DNA from: Sandaracinaceae bacterium
GTDB taxonomy: Bacteria; Myxococcota_A; Polyangia; Polyangiales; Houyiibacteriaceae
NCBI GenBank assembly: GCA_020633055.1
Contig: JACKEJ010000010.1
Location: 248,001-312,000, forward strand
Length of the DNA: 64,000 bases
Reading direction: 5' to 3'
A program made the position numbers and the translations under genes. The notes under the pieces were generated by a model. That model worked only from the letters and a program-made list of their open reading frames with translations, had not been told where the DNA came from and did not search any database. This document shows positions 21,871-30,710 of the stretch, in pieces. The first letter of the stretch is position 1, and each line of letters opens with the position of its first letter.

Positions 21871-24606
21871 ATGGCCAAGCGCCTCTTCAAAAGCCTGTCC
21901 CCGGATGCGCGTGTCGTCCGTCGCCTCGCGTCCGACGCCGAACGCGACCGCGTCGCAGCGGACGCGTGGGCGACGGCCAGCGACGAGACGCTGCTCGGCG
22001 AGGCCACGCGCACGCGAGAGGCGTCGACGCCCGCGCCGCTCCGCCACCGCATGGGGCTCGCGATCGCCGCCATCCGACGAGGAGCAGCGATCGACCCGCA
22101 TCCGGAGCAGATCATGGCCGCGCGGGCGTTGATGACGCGCTGCGTGGCTCAAGTCCACACGGGGGAAGGCAAGACCATCAGCGGCGCGCTCGCAGCAGCG
22201 TGCCACGCGCTGGGCGGTCAGCGCGTCACCATGGTGACGACCAACGACTACCTCGCCGCGCGCGACGCGGCGATCGTTCAACCGGCGCTCGCGCGACTCG
22301 GCCTCCCAGTCGGCCACGTCGAAGAGAGGACACCCGTCGAGCGACGCAGGATTCAGCACGCGGCTGCGGTCGTCTATACGTCACTCGCGCAGCTCGGCTT
22401 CGACTTCCTGCGCGACCAGCTGGTCATGTGGGCCGCTGACCGAGTGCTCGCGCCCCCAGGGGTAGCGCTGATCGACGAGGCGGACGCGATCCTGGTCGAC
22501 GAGATGTCGACGCCCATCAACGTCGCCCGTACGAGCAAAGAGGCCGGTCCAGCGCTCGACGTGCTCCGCGACGCGGTCGAGCGCCTGCGCCCGTCTCGCG
22601 ACTTCGAGTTCGACCGAGAGACCGAGCAAGCCCTACTGACCCCGGAGGGCGAGGTGCGGCTCGTTGCGCTCCTCGCGGACGCTGGGGTGGTTCCACGTGG
22701 GGCCGACCCTGCTGCCCTGTTCGCGCCCGCCCTCGCGGCGTCCGTGTTCGCGGCGCTCCACGTGCACGCGGCGCTCCGCCGCGACGAGCACTACCTCGTG
22801 CAGGACGGCCACATCACCCTGATCGACGCTGCCACGGGGCGCCCTCAGCCGCACCGTCGCCTGATGCACGGCCTCCAAGCGGCGCTGGAGTGGAAGGAGC
22901 GGGTGCCGGCCCGCCCCCGGACGGACCGCGTGACCAGCGTGTCCACCGGGGCGCTGCTCCGACGCTATCCGCATGTCGCAGGCATGACCGGCACGGCGGC
23001 GGGGATCGACGAAGAGTTGGCGGGTAACCACGACCTGGGGGTGATCCGCATCCCGCCACACCGTCCGTGCGTGCGACGCGACATCACCGACGCCATCTTT
23101 CGGAGTGACCGCGCCCGGCGCGCCGCCCTGTGTGACGAGACGGTCCTCTTGCACGAGCGCGGTGTGCCCGTCCTGATCGGCGCACCGAACGAGCAAGCCG
23201 CCGCGGCGGTGGCGGCCGACCTGCGCGCGCGGCAGCTCACCGTGTCCGTCCTGAGCGCCAAGGCGCCCGCCGAGGAGGCGCGCGTGATCGCCGACGCGGG
23301 GCGCCCTTTCGCCGTCACCGTTGCGACGCCGCTGGCGGGTCGCGGGGTGGACGTCCGGTTGGGTGGGGTCGCGACGCACGCCCCAGGGCCAGGTGGGGTG
23401 CGCACCGAGTCGGAGGACGCGCGGGCCGCGGTCGTCGCGCTCGGAGGTCTGGCGGTGCTCGGCTATGGGCGCCGCAGCGCGCGCCGCCTGGACGACCAGC
23501 TGCGCGGCCGGGCAGCGCGCCAGGGGGAGCCCGGGTGGTCCCGCTTCTACGTCTCACTCGACGATCCCGAGCTGCAGGCCGTCGACGACCACGATGAGCT
23601 GCGAGCGCTCCGACGCGGCGCGCTCCGTCCCGACGACGAGCGCGCCGCGCGGGACCTCGTGGACATCCTGCAGGAGCGCGCCACGCGACGCGCCGCGGGG
23701 CACCGGATGGCGCGCGCCGCCCTCGACGGAGTGTTGGACGAGCTCCGGGCGGCGTTCTTTCGCCTCCGCTTTGCGGCGCTCGCGGGCCATCCCCTCGGAG
23801 GCGACGAGGAGGGGCCGTGCCCCGACGCTGGGGACGGTGATGCGCGCGACGCCTGGCAGAGCGGTGCCAGCCAGCTCGTGCAAGACCTCGTTCGCGACGC
23901 ACGCTCCCGACGACCACCAGGGTCACCCCTCCACCCGTGGAGTCTGGCGCGACACCTCGAGCGTGCGTTCGGCGTGTACGTCGCGCTGCCGCCTGCGCCC
24001 GTGCCCGTCACGTTCGAGCCCGAGTTGGTGCGCGCCCTCCAGTGTGGCGTGGTCGACGGTCTGGACGCCCAGTGGAGACGCGCGCTGAGGGTCACGGTGC
24101 GGGCCTCGCTGCGGTCCGTCGAGCCGCGCCGAGTCGACGACGCGGCCGCTACGGCAGAGCGGGGGCCTGCCGCCCTGGGGATCCCGCTTGCGGCGCTCTC
24201 GGACCCGGCCGAGATGCGCACCGCCGTGTCGCGACGAGTGAGCGCGCGCCTCCGCCGCAGATTCGGCTCCTCGCCACGGAGGTGGGTTCGTTTCTTCCGC
24301 CTGAGCTACGTGACACACCTCGACGCACAGTGGGTCGCCGCACAGAACGAGATGGAGGTGCACCGGGACGATGCCGCGCTCGCCGGTGCATCGGACGCGC
24401 GCGGCCTCCACCAACTGCGCGTCACGCTGCATGGTCTGTGGGGCGAGCTCCTGGCGCGGGTGGAGGACGAGGTCGCTCGGGACCTCCTGACCATCCCCGC
24501 GGGGCGCCTCGACGCGCTCGAGGACTGGGAGCTGGCAGCGGGCGATGCACGTGGACCTGGGACCCCCTGGCGCGTCGCCCGCGCTCCGAACGTGCCTACT
24601 TCCTGA
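21871..24606 (+). CDS. divergent SecA-like translocase ATPase (accessory paralogue)
   Basis: 911 aa. SecA landmarks in order: Walker A HTGEGKT (96-102), TNDYLAARDA, LGFDFLRDQL, DEAD motif IDEADAILVDEMSTP (201-215), the cross-linking domain signature VQDGHITLIDAATGRPQPHR, GMTGTA, PLAGRGVDV and LRGRAARQGEPGWSRFYVSL. The ATP motor is therefore intact. Many positions fixed in housekeeping SecA differ (RTGEGKT to HTGEGKT, AGRGTD to AGRGVD), and the C-terminal Cys-x-Cys zinc tail is absent. This suggests a second, specialised SecA rather than the essential copy. Context: directly after a membrane kinase; its last 11 bp overlap the convergent sulfotransferase. Confidence 0.82.
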   Translation: MAKRLFKSLSPDARVVRRLASDAERDRVAADAWATASDETLLGEATRTREASTPAPLRHRMGLAIAAIRRGAAIDPHPEQIMAARALMTRCVAQVHTGEGKTISGALAAACHALGGQRVTMVTTNDYLAARDAAIVQPALARLGLPVGHVEERTPVERRRIQHAAAVVYTSLAQLGFDFLRDQLVMWAADRVLAPPGVALIDEADAILVDEMSTPINVARTSKEAGPALDVLRDAVERLRPSRDFEFDRETEQALLTPEGEVRLVALLADAGVVPRGADPAALFAPALAASVFAALHVHAALRRDEHYLVQDGHITLIDAATGRPQPHRRLMHGLQAALEWKERVPARPRTDRVTSVSTGALLRRYPHVAGMTGTAAGIDEELAGNHDLGVIRIPPHRPCVRRDITDAIFRSDRARRAALCDETVLLHERGVPVLIGAPNEQAAAAVAADLRARQLTVSVLSAKAPAEEARVIADAGRPFAVTVATPLAGRGVDVRLGGVATHAPGPGGVRTESEDARAAVVALGGLAVLGYGRRSARRLDDQLRGRAARQGEPGWSRFYVSLDDPELQAVDDHDELRALRRGALRPDDERAARDLVDILQERATRRAAGHRMARAALDGVLDELRAAFFRLRFAALAGHPLGGDEEGPCPDAGDGDARDAWQSGASQLVQDLVRDARSRRPPGSPLHPWSLARHLERAFGVYVALPPAPVPVTFEPELVRALQCGVVDGLDAQWRRALRVTVRASLRSVEPRRVDDAAATAERGPAALGIPLAALSDPAEMRTAVSRRVSARLRRRFGSSPRRWVRFFRLSYVTHLDAQWVAAQNEMEVHRDDAALAGASDARGLHQLRVTLHGLWGELLARVEDEVARDLLTIPAGRLDALEDWELAAGDARGPGTPWRVARAPNVPTS

Positions 24607-25453
24607 CGTCCGGTTTCGCGGGGTCGCCTCCCCCCTGGGCGGCGAGCTCACGTTGGACGCGCTGACGCTGCGCCCGGACCTCGCGGACCTCGTCTTCGAT
24701 GCGGGGGAGCAGCGCCTCGTTGGTGCCGTTGAGCGCGTCGACGAAGGCCTGGTCGAAGGGCGCGCGGTCACGCACGCGCGCATAGAGCTCGTCGAAGACG
24801 GCGGCGTGCTCGGCCGCGATCGCGTCGGGCTCCTCGAGCTGCTCCACACGCTGCGTGTTCAGGTCGGGCTTCACCGCCGCCACGGCCGCCTCGGCGTCGC
24901 CGGCGCGGAGCCACCCCAGCGCCTCGCGGATCATATGGCCTGGGTCGCGGAGGGTCTCTTCGTAAGCGACGAGGTGCAGCGGATAGCGCCGCGTCAGGTG
25001 GTCCGCGATCAACGCATGATTCTCGGACCACCACTCGAGCACGGGGGACACGTGCGCGGGCATCGGACGCCCGGCCGGCCGGTGCTTGTTCTCGTACTCC
25101 ATCGCGTACAGGCGGCGAAGGGAGGCGTCGTACTCGCGCCAGTTGCGAACCGTGCCGACCACCCGCTCGACGTAGGCGAGGTCCGATCGCACCAAGCCTG
25201 GGACGAAGACCTTCACCGCGTGGCCCCGCACCGCCGACGGGTGCACGAAGTGCCCCGTCTTCGGGTGAGGGTTGGTGGTGAAGTTGATCCCGTTGCGGAA
25301 CCAGGACTCGTAGAAGCCCGCAGGATTGGCCTCGCGGATGGTGTCCCCCCAGTCCGCCGAGAACGCTTCACCGAAGACGGGCAGCTTCGCGTCGCGGAGG
25401 ATCTGCATCCACATGGACGTCCCCGAACGCTTCGTGCCCGTGACGATGATCAT
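24596..25453 (-). CDS. sulfotransferase family protein
   Basis: 285 aa from the ATG at 25453, where the PAPS-binding strand begins (MIIVTGTKRSGTSMWMQIL, the 5'-phosphosulfate loop). The open frame upstream lacks family features. Further down, VRSDLAYVERVVGTVRNWREY and YEETLRDPGHMIREALGWL fit the usual scaffold, the latter resembling the C-terminal half of sulfotransferase_1/3 proteins. It would transfer sulfate from PAPS to a small-molecule or lipid hydroxyl; the substrate is unknown. Its 3' end overlaps the SecA-like gene by 11 bp tail-to-tail, and the lipoprotein gene ends 7 bp upstream, so a two-gene operon is likely. Confidence 0.75.
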   Translation of the reverse strand: MIIVTGTKRSGTSMWMQILRDAKLPVFGEAFSADWGDTIREANPAGFYESWFRNGINFTTNPHPKTGHFVHPSAVRGHAVKVFVPGLVRSDLAYVERVVGTVRNWREYDASLRRLYAMEYENKHRPAGRPMPAHVSPVLEWWSENHALIADHLTRRYPLHLVAYEETLRDPGHMIREALGWLRAGDAEAAVAAVKPDLNTQRVEQLEEPDAIAAEHAAVFDELYARVRDRAPFDQAFVDALNGTNEALLPRIEDEVREVRAQRQRVQRELAAQGGGDPAKPDVRK

Positions 25454-25460
25454 GGCGCGC

Positions 25461-26267
25461 CTAGTCGAACGCTGGGCAGGCCGCCACGGCAGCCGCTTCA
25501 CACTCTTCGGGGACGAGGACTTCGGTGTCCCCGTACTCCTCGGAGCACATCATCTGGGCGCTCCACGCGTCGGCGATGCAGGCGTAGTAGTCGATGAACG
25601 CCTGACCACAGCCCCGACCGTACTCTGCCTCGTAGACCGGGGCGAACGCCGTGATCATGGCACCGAAGGCGGCTTCGCAGGTCTGCTGCGCGTAGGACGC
25701 GTAGTCGTCGCACGTGATGAGCGCCTCGCAGAGCGCGCTGGCGTCGAAGCCGGGGACGTTGCGGCGGTGCACGATGACGTAGTAGCCCGCCCGTTCGATC
25801 TCGACGCGCGCGACGCCCGCAGTGGGGGTCGCGAACGGCTCGGCGTCCAACTGCCACTCCTCGTCATAGGAGTCGTACGTCACCATGACCACGGCGCCTC
25901 CGTCGCCGCCGAAGGGGATGTCGAGGTCCGCGTAGCCGTCGAAGTAGCCCACGTCCGGCGTGGTGGTGACCTCGATACAGGAGCTCGCAGCCGTGAGGCC
26001 GGCGGGCAACGCGATGGGCAAAGAGGCGCAGTCAACCGAGCGGATCCGGACCTCCGTGTCTCCGACCCCAGGTCCTTCGTCGAACACGAGGCGCACGTCC
26101 CCATCACTGACGGTTCCGCCGGCGTTTCCAATGGTCGCCGTCGCGTCGACGTCCACGGTCCGCCGCGTCGTGTCGACCCCGTCGTCCCCACTCCCGCCAC
26201 ACCCGCCTCCAAGAACCAGCGTCGTGGCGGCCAGCACGCGCGGTATCGGTCTCCTCGAGATCAACAT
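25461..26267 (-). CDS. putative lipoprotein, function unknown
   Basis: 268 aa from the ATG at 26267, preceded by GGAAAGGGAAA and opening with a signal sequence ending LGGGC. The open frame extends 35 codons further up but has no leader features. The first half is a beta-rich, ZU5-like module (ATATIGNAGGTVSDGDVRL, then IEVTTTPDVGYFDGY), as in other exported Myxococcota proteins. The second half is Cys-rich (about ten cysteines within the last 100 residues, e.g. LCEALITCDDYASYAQQTC), probably disulfide-bonded in the periplasm or outside. Transcribed ahead of the sulfotransferase. Confidence 0.7.
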   Translation of the reverse strand: MLISRRPIPRVLAATTLVLGGGCGGSGDDGVDTTRRTVDVDATATIGNAGGTVSDGDVRLVFDEGPGVGDTEVRIRSVDCASLPIALPAGLTAASSCIEVTTTPDVGYFDGYADLDIPFGGDGGAVVMVTYDSYDEEWQLDAEPFATPTAGVARVEIERAGYYVIVHRRNVPGFDASALCEALITCDDYASYAQQTCEAAFGAMITAFAPVYEAEYGRGCGQAFIDYYACIADAWSAQMMCSEEYGDTEVLVPEECEAAAVAACPAFD

Positions 26268-26395
26268 CGTATTTCCCTTTCCTTGCGGGACACTCCCGGT
26301 GCCCGGGACGCTACACGCGCCGCTCGGGGATGTCCACAGGCCGTCGAGGCTGAGTGGACCGGCCCCGGACATCCTGTTACACCCCCCAACCCCCG

Positions 26396-27976
26396 ATGTC
26401 CCACGACTACGAAAGCCGGCGCACGTTCGCCATCATCTCGCACCCGGACGCGGGCAAGACCACGCTCACCGAGAAGCTGCTCTTGTACGGGGGCGCCATC
26501 CACGCCGCCGGCTCGGTGAAGAGCCGCAAGTCCAAGCGCAGCGCGGTCAGCGACTGGATGGAGCTCGAGAAGGAGCGTGGCATCTCGGTCACGTCGTCGG
26601 TGCTGCAGTTCAAGTACGACGAGATCGACTGGAACCTGCTGGACACGCCGGGCCACAACGACTTCAGCGAGGACACCTACCGCACGCTGACCGCGGCCGA
26701 CTGCGCCATCATGATCCTGGACGCCGCCAAGGGCGTGGAGCCTCAGACGCGCAAGCTGTTCCACGTGTGCCGCATGCGGGGCACGCCCATCGTCACGTTC
26801 GTGAACAAGCTGGACCGCCCCGCGCGCGACGCCTTCGACCTGATGAGCCAGGTGGAGGACGTGCTGGGCATCCACACGGTGCCCTTCACGTGGCCCATCG
26901 GCAGCGGCGACCTGTTCCAAGGCGTCTACGACCTGCGCAACCGCGTGGTGGAGCGCTTCCAGAAGGGCGACGCGGGCAAGCGCGCCGAGGTGACGGTCAA
27001 GGGCATCGACGACCCCGAGCTGGACGGCATGCTGGGCGCCGAGCCCGCGGAGACGCTGCGCGGCGAGATCGAGCTGCTGGAGGGCGCGGGCGAGGACTGG
27101 GACGAGGAGGCCTTCCTCGGGGGTCAGCTGACCCCGGTCTTCTTCGGCAGCGCGCTCAACAACTTCGGCATCGAGACGTTCCTGCGCGACTTCAAGGCGC
27201 TGTGCCCCACGCCGGGCCCGCGCGCCGCGGGGGACGTCACGGTGAGCCCGTCCGACGACCGCTTCAGCGCGTTCATCTTCAAGGTGCAGGCCAACATGGA
27301 CCCGTCGCACCGTGACCGCGTGGCGTTCGCGCGCATCTGCTCCGGCAAGTTCGAGGGCGGCATGCGCGTACACCACTTCCGGCTGGGCAAGCAGATCCGC
27401 CTGAACCGCGCGGAGCAGTTCTTCGCGCAGGACCGCGAGACCGTCATGGAGGCCTACGCGGGGGACATCCTGGGGCTGTACGACCCGGGCATCTTCCGCA
27501 TCGGCGACACGCTCAGCAGCGACGGGCCGCTGGCGTTCGACGCGGTGCCGCGGTTCTCGCCGGAGCACTTCGGGCGCATCCAGCTGCTGGACCCGCTCAA
27601 GCGCAAGCAGCTGCAGAAGGGCATCCAGGAGCTGGCCGAGGAGGGCACGGTGCAGCTCTTCAGCCAGCCCGGGCGCGAGAAGGACCCCATCTGTGGGGTG
27701 GTCGGGCGCCTGCAGTTCGAGGTGCTCACCTTCCGCATCCAGCACGAGTACGGCGCGAAGATCGTGTTCGACCCGCTGCCGTACACCGCAGCGCGCTGGG
27801 TGGAGGGCGCCGCGGACTGCGAGGAGCTGGACCGCCGGCGCGTGCCGCTGGCCGTGACGGACATCGACGGGCGCCCCGTGGCCCTGTTCCGCGACCAGTG
27901 GGAGCTGGACCGCATCGCGCGTGACAACGAAGGCTGGGTGCTGCACGAGACGGCGCCCATGCTGGCGGGCAGCTGA
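26396..27976 (+). CDS. prfC: peptide chain release factor 3 (RF-3 GTPase)
   Basis: 526 aa from the ATG at 26396 (MSHDYESRRT); the family's usual length is about 526-530. GTPase motifs: G1 SHPDAGKTT, G2 RGISVTSSV, G3 DTPGHNDF, G4 NKLDR, plus the RF3-specific kit (IHAAGSVKSRKSKRSAVSDW, later KRKQLQKGIQELAEEG and VVGRLQFEVL). RF3 releases RF1/RF2 from post-termination ribosomes. The gene stands alone, divergent from the lipoprotein and convergent with an SDR gene. Confidence 0.96.
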   Translation: MSHDYESRRTFAIISHPDAGKTTLTEKLLLYGGAIHAAGSVKSRKSKRSAVSDWMELEKERGISVTSSVLQFKYDEIDWNLLDTPGHNDFSEDTYRTLTAADCAIMILDAAKGVEPQTRKLFHVCRMRGTPIVTFVNKLDRPARDAFDLMSQVEDVLGIHTVPFTWPIGSGDLFQGVYDLRNRVVERFQKGDAGKRAEVTVKGIDDPELDGMLGAEPAETLRGEIELLEGAGEDWDEEAFLGGQLTPVFFGSALNNFGIETFLRDFKALCPTPGPRAAGDVTVSPSDDRFSAFIFKVQANMDPSHRDRVAFARICSGKFEGGMRVHHFRLGKQIRLNRAEQFFAQDRETVMEAYAGDILGLYDPGIFRIGDTLSSDGPLAFDAVPRFSPEHFGRIQLLDPLKRKQLQKGIQELAEEGTVQLFSQPGREKDPICGVVGRLQFEVLTFRIQHEYGAKIVFDPLPYTAARWVEGAADCEELDRRRVPLAVTDIDGRPVALFRDQWELDRIARDNEGWVLHETAPMLAGS

Positions 27977-27983
27977 GCGCCGC

Positions 27984-28784
27984 TCAAGCGGGAGGACGCA
28001 TGGTGCGCCCGACGGCCCAGCGCAGGGCTCCGGGCGCGACACGTGCCGCGAGGGCCAGCGCGCGGGAGGAGCGTGGGAAGACGATGAGCGGGTCGTCGCG
28101 GCGTGCGCCGGCGAGGACGGCCGCGGCTGCGGCTTCGGGGGAGAGCGGCGTTCCCGGCACGCCCTGGACACGCTCGCCGTAGGAATAGCCGTGTGCGTCC
28201 CGCGCGGCGCCGAAGATGCCGGTGCGGATGAGCCCCGGGCAGGCCACGCTCACGCCGACGCCGTGTTGGCGCGACTCTTCGCGGAGCGCGAGGGACAGGC
28301 CCAGCACGGCGTGCTTGGACGCGGTGTAGACCGTGGAGAACGCCACGGGGTGGAGGCCGGCCATGGACGAGACGTTGACGATCTGGCCGCTGCGCTGCTG
28401 GACCATCTGCGCGTAGGCGGCCTCGGTGCCGTGCAGCACGCCGCGCAGGTTCACGTCCAGGATGCGGTCGCTGTCGGTGGGGTTGCACTCCTCGAAGCGT
28501 CCGCCCCCGACCACCCCCGCGTTGTGGATGGCGAGGTCGAGGCGGCCCCAGCGGGCGACGGACACCCGCACGGCTTCGGCGGCGTCTGCACGGTCGCGCA
28601 CGTCGTGGGCGCGCTTGACGAGGCGGGGGTCGTCGGTGTGCTGCGCGTCCAGCGCAGTGGCGTCCAGATCGAGCGCCAGGACGAACGCGCCCTGGGCAAG
28701 GAGGGCGCGCGTGAGCGCCGCGCCCAGGCCAGAAGCGGCGCCGGTCACGAGGGCCACCGTGTCGCGTGGTGCAGGTGTGGGCAT
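27984..28784 (-). CDS. short-chain dehydrogenase/reductase
   Basis: 266 aa from the ATG at 28784 (MPTPAPRD). Classical SDR: TGAASGLGAAL cofactor loop (TGxxxGxG), HNAG, catalytic Ser in VNVSSMAGL, and YTASK (Tyr and Lys). Likely an NAD(P)-dependent oxidoreductase of unknown alcohol/ketone substrate. It is transcribed divergently from the sulfotransferase/aminotransferase cluster and could serve it, but that is inference. Confidence 0.88.
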   Translation of the reverse strand: MPTPAPRDTVALVTGAASGLGAALTRALLAQGAFVLALDLDATALDAQHTDDPRLVKRAHDVRDRADAAEAVRVSVARWGRLDLAIHNAGVVGGGRFEECNPTDSDRILDVNLRGVLHGTEAAYAQMVQQRSGQIVNVSSMAGLHPVAFSTVYTASKHAVLGLSLALREESRQHGVGVSVACPGLIRTGIFGAARDAHGYSYGERVQGVPGTPLSPEAAAAAVLAGARRDDPLIVFPRSSRALALAARVAPGALRWAVGRTMRPPA

Positions 28785-28887
28785 GCCGGACGGTAGCGCT
28801 ACCGGAGCGCGGCGCGCGCCCACGAATAGCACCGCTGCTCCATTGTGGCGGTTGTGTCCTGCGCCCGGGCCGCGCACTGTGCCACGC

Positions 28888-29505
28888 ATGTCGAACAGAG
28901 AACGTGCGCTGCTGCGCGGCCGGGTGCGTGTCCCGCTTGCACGCCTGCGCGAGGCGCTGCGCTCATCGCCCGTCCAGCTCACGCTCGAGCCCGCGGGCGC
29001 GCGGCTGCGGGTGCTGGGCACCGTGACGGCGCTCTCCGCGCCCATCACGTTCAGCACCGAGCTGGAGCTCAGCGGGCTGGTCGCGCGCGGGGACGCGCGG
29101 CTGCTCACCGTACGCTTCCACGACACCACGGCCAGCGTGCCCGACGACGCGCCAGGCCCGCTCGCCAAGACCCTGCGCGCCGGCGACGTAGACCTCGCGC
29201 AGGTGGGCGACCGCGTGGCGGCGCAGCTGGGCCTGCCCGCGTTCATCGTGTCGGCGCGGGGCAACGCCGTGACGCTGGACCTGATGCGCGTGCCCTGGCT
29301 GAGCGCGGGCGAGCGCGCCCTCGTGGCGCGCGCCGTGCGGCTGGGGACGCAGGGGCTCACCGTCAGCGCCGTGCGCGTGGTGGGCGACGCGCTCGAGCTG
29401 CAGCTCGCGCTCTTGCCGCTGGGGATCACGGGCTTCGCGCGCGCCGCGGTGGCCGAGCTGCTCTTGCCCGCGCTCACGCGCTTCGCCGAGGGAGGACCGT
29501 CATGA
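28888..29505 (+). CDS. hypothetical protein, first gene of the sulfotransferase cluster
   Basis: 205 aa from the ATG at 28888, the first start whose product is not Arg/Ser-skewed. No signal peptide or membrane helix. The beta-rich sequence (LRVLGTVTALSAPITFSTELELSGLV, shortened from ~45-65) alternates hydrophobic and polar residues and ends in a hydrophobic helix (GFARAAVAELLLPALTRF). I recognise no family. Its TGA overlaps the next ATG (ATGA), tying it to the sulfotransferase. Confidence 0.65.
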   Translation: MSNRERALLRGRVRVPLARLREALRSSPVQLTLEPAGARLRVLGTVTALSAPITFSTELELSGLVARGDARLLTVRFHDTTASVPDDAPGPLAKTLRAGDVDLAQVGDRVAAQLGLPAFIVSARGNAVTLDLMRVPWLSAGERALVARAVRLGTQGLTVSAVRVVGDALELQLALLPLGITGFARAAVAELLLPALTRFAEGGPS

Positions 29506-30710
29506 ACCAGGAACACCGCGCCATCGGTGAGCTGTCGCTCGACGGCACGTGGCAGCGCAACAGCGACCGCTTCCACGAGATCGCGATGCAGGCCACGGGC
29601 CTGTCGGACTTCGGCGACCCGAGCTACCAAGAGGGGCTGCGGCGGCTGCTGTACTCCTACGACCACGAGGCCCGCTTCCACACGCAGGGCAAGCTGGCCA
29701 TGGCCTACCAGCTGGTGGGCCTGCTCGCGTCGCGGCTGCGCACGGAGGACTGGTTCCGTATGCAGCCGGAGAGCGCGAGCCACGTCATCACGCGGCCGCT
29801 GGTCATCACGGGCATGGTGCGCACCGGCAGCACGGCGCTGCACTACCTGATGGGCGCCAACCCGGACATGCAGCACCTGCAGTACTGGACCGCGCTGCAC
29901 CCGCAGCCGCGCCCGCCCCGCGCCACGTGGCCCGCCTCGCGCGACTTTCAGCACGCCAAGATCGAGCTGGCCATGATGTACGCCGCGGGCAAGAGCGTGC
30001 TGGAGGCCATCCACTTCATGACCGCCGAGGGCCCGGACGAGTCGGGCCGCCTGCTGGGCCAGGGCTTCAGCGACGAGCGCTTCGAGGTGGTCAACACGGT
30101 GCCCACGTACTCGGCCTGGTACGGCAACACCGTGCACCGCGAGACCTACGCGCGGCACAAGCGCGCCATCCAGCTCATCGGCTCGTACGAGCCCGAGAAG
30201 CGCTGGCTGCTCAAGTACCCCGTGCACCTGCGCAACCTCGAGGCGTTCCTCGAGACCTACCCGGACGCGTGCGTCATCTGGACCCACCGCGACCCGGCCG
30301 CCGTCCTTCCGTCCTACGTGAGCCTGTGCGCGCACTTCCGCTCGCTGATGGAGGTGTCCCCCGACCGCCCGCGCATCGCGCGCGAGCAGATGGAGAACTG
30401 GGCGCGCGCGTGCGACCGCAGCATGGAGCTGCGCGAGGGGCGCGAGCACCAGTTCCACGACGTGTACTTCAACGACTTCATGGCCGACCCGGTGGGCGAG
30501 GTGGCGCGCATCTACCAGCGCTTCGACCAGCCCTTTCCGGCCCACGTCGAGAGCGCGTTGAACGCGTGGAAGGACGCGAACCCCGCCGGCCGCTTCGGCA
30601 CCCACGACTACGAGCGGAACGACTTCGGCGTGCCCAAGGCCATGGTGCACGAGCGCTTCGCGAAGTACATCGCGCGCTTCCCGCGCGCCATCGAGAAGAG
30701 GACGTCATGA
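29502..30710 (+). CDS. sulfotransferase family protein
   Basis: 402 aa, ATG overlapping the upstream stop, with GGAGGA as a strong ribosome site. PAPS loop: ITGMVRTGSTALHYLMG (about 99-115); 3'-phosphate motif: WTHRDPAAVLPSYVSL. This matches the larger bacterial sulfotransferase_3-type enzymes with a long N-terminal helical extension. The likely role is sulfation of a hydroxylated or amino intermediate made by the neighbouring aminotransferase and epimerase. Overlaps (ATGA) on both sides indicate a translationally coupled operon. Confidence 0.85.
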   Translation: MNQEHRAIGELSLDGTWQRNSDRFHEIAMQATGLSDFGDPSYQEGLRRLLYSYDHEARFHTQGKLAMAYQLVGLLASRLRTEDWFRMQPESASHVITRPLVITGMVRTGSTALHYLMGANPDMQHLQYWTALHPQPRPPRATWPASRDFQHAKIELAMMYAAGKSVLEAIHFMTAEGPDESGRLLGQGFSDERFEVVNTVPTYSAWYGNTVHRETYARHKRAIQLIGSYEPEKRWLLKYPVHLRNLEAFLETYPDACVIWTHRDPAAVLPSYVSLCAHFRSLMEVSPDRPRIAREQMENWARACDRSMELREGREHQFHDVYFNDFMADPVGEVARIYQRFDQPFPAHVESALNAWKDANPAGRFGTHDYERNDFGVPKAMVHERFAKYIARFPRAIEKRTS

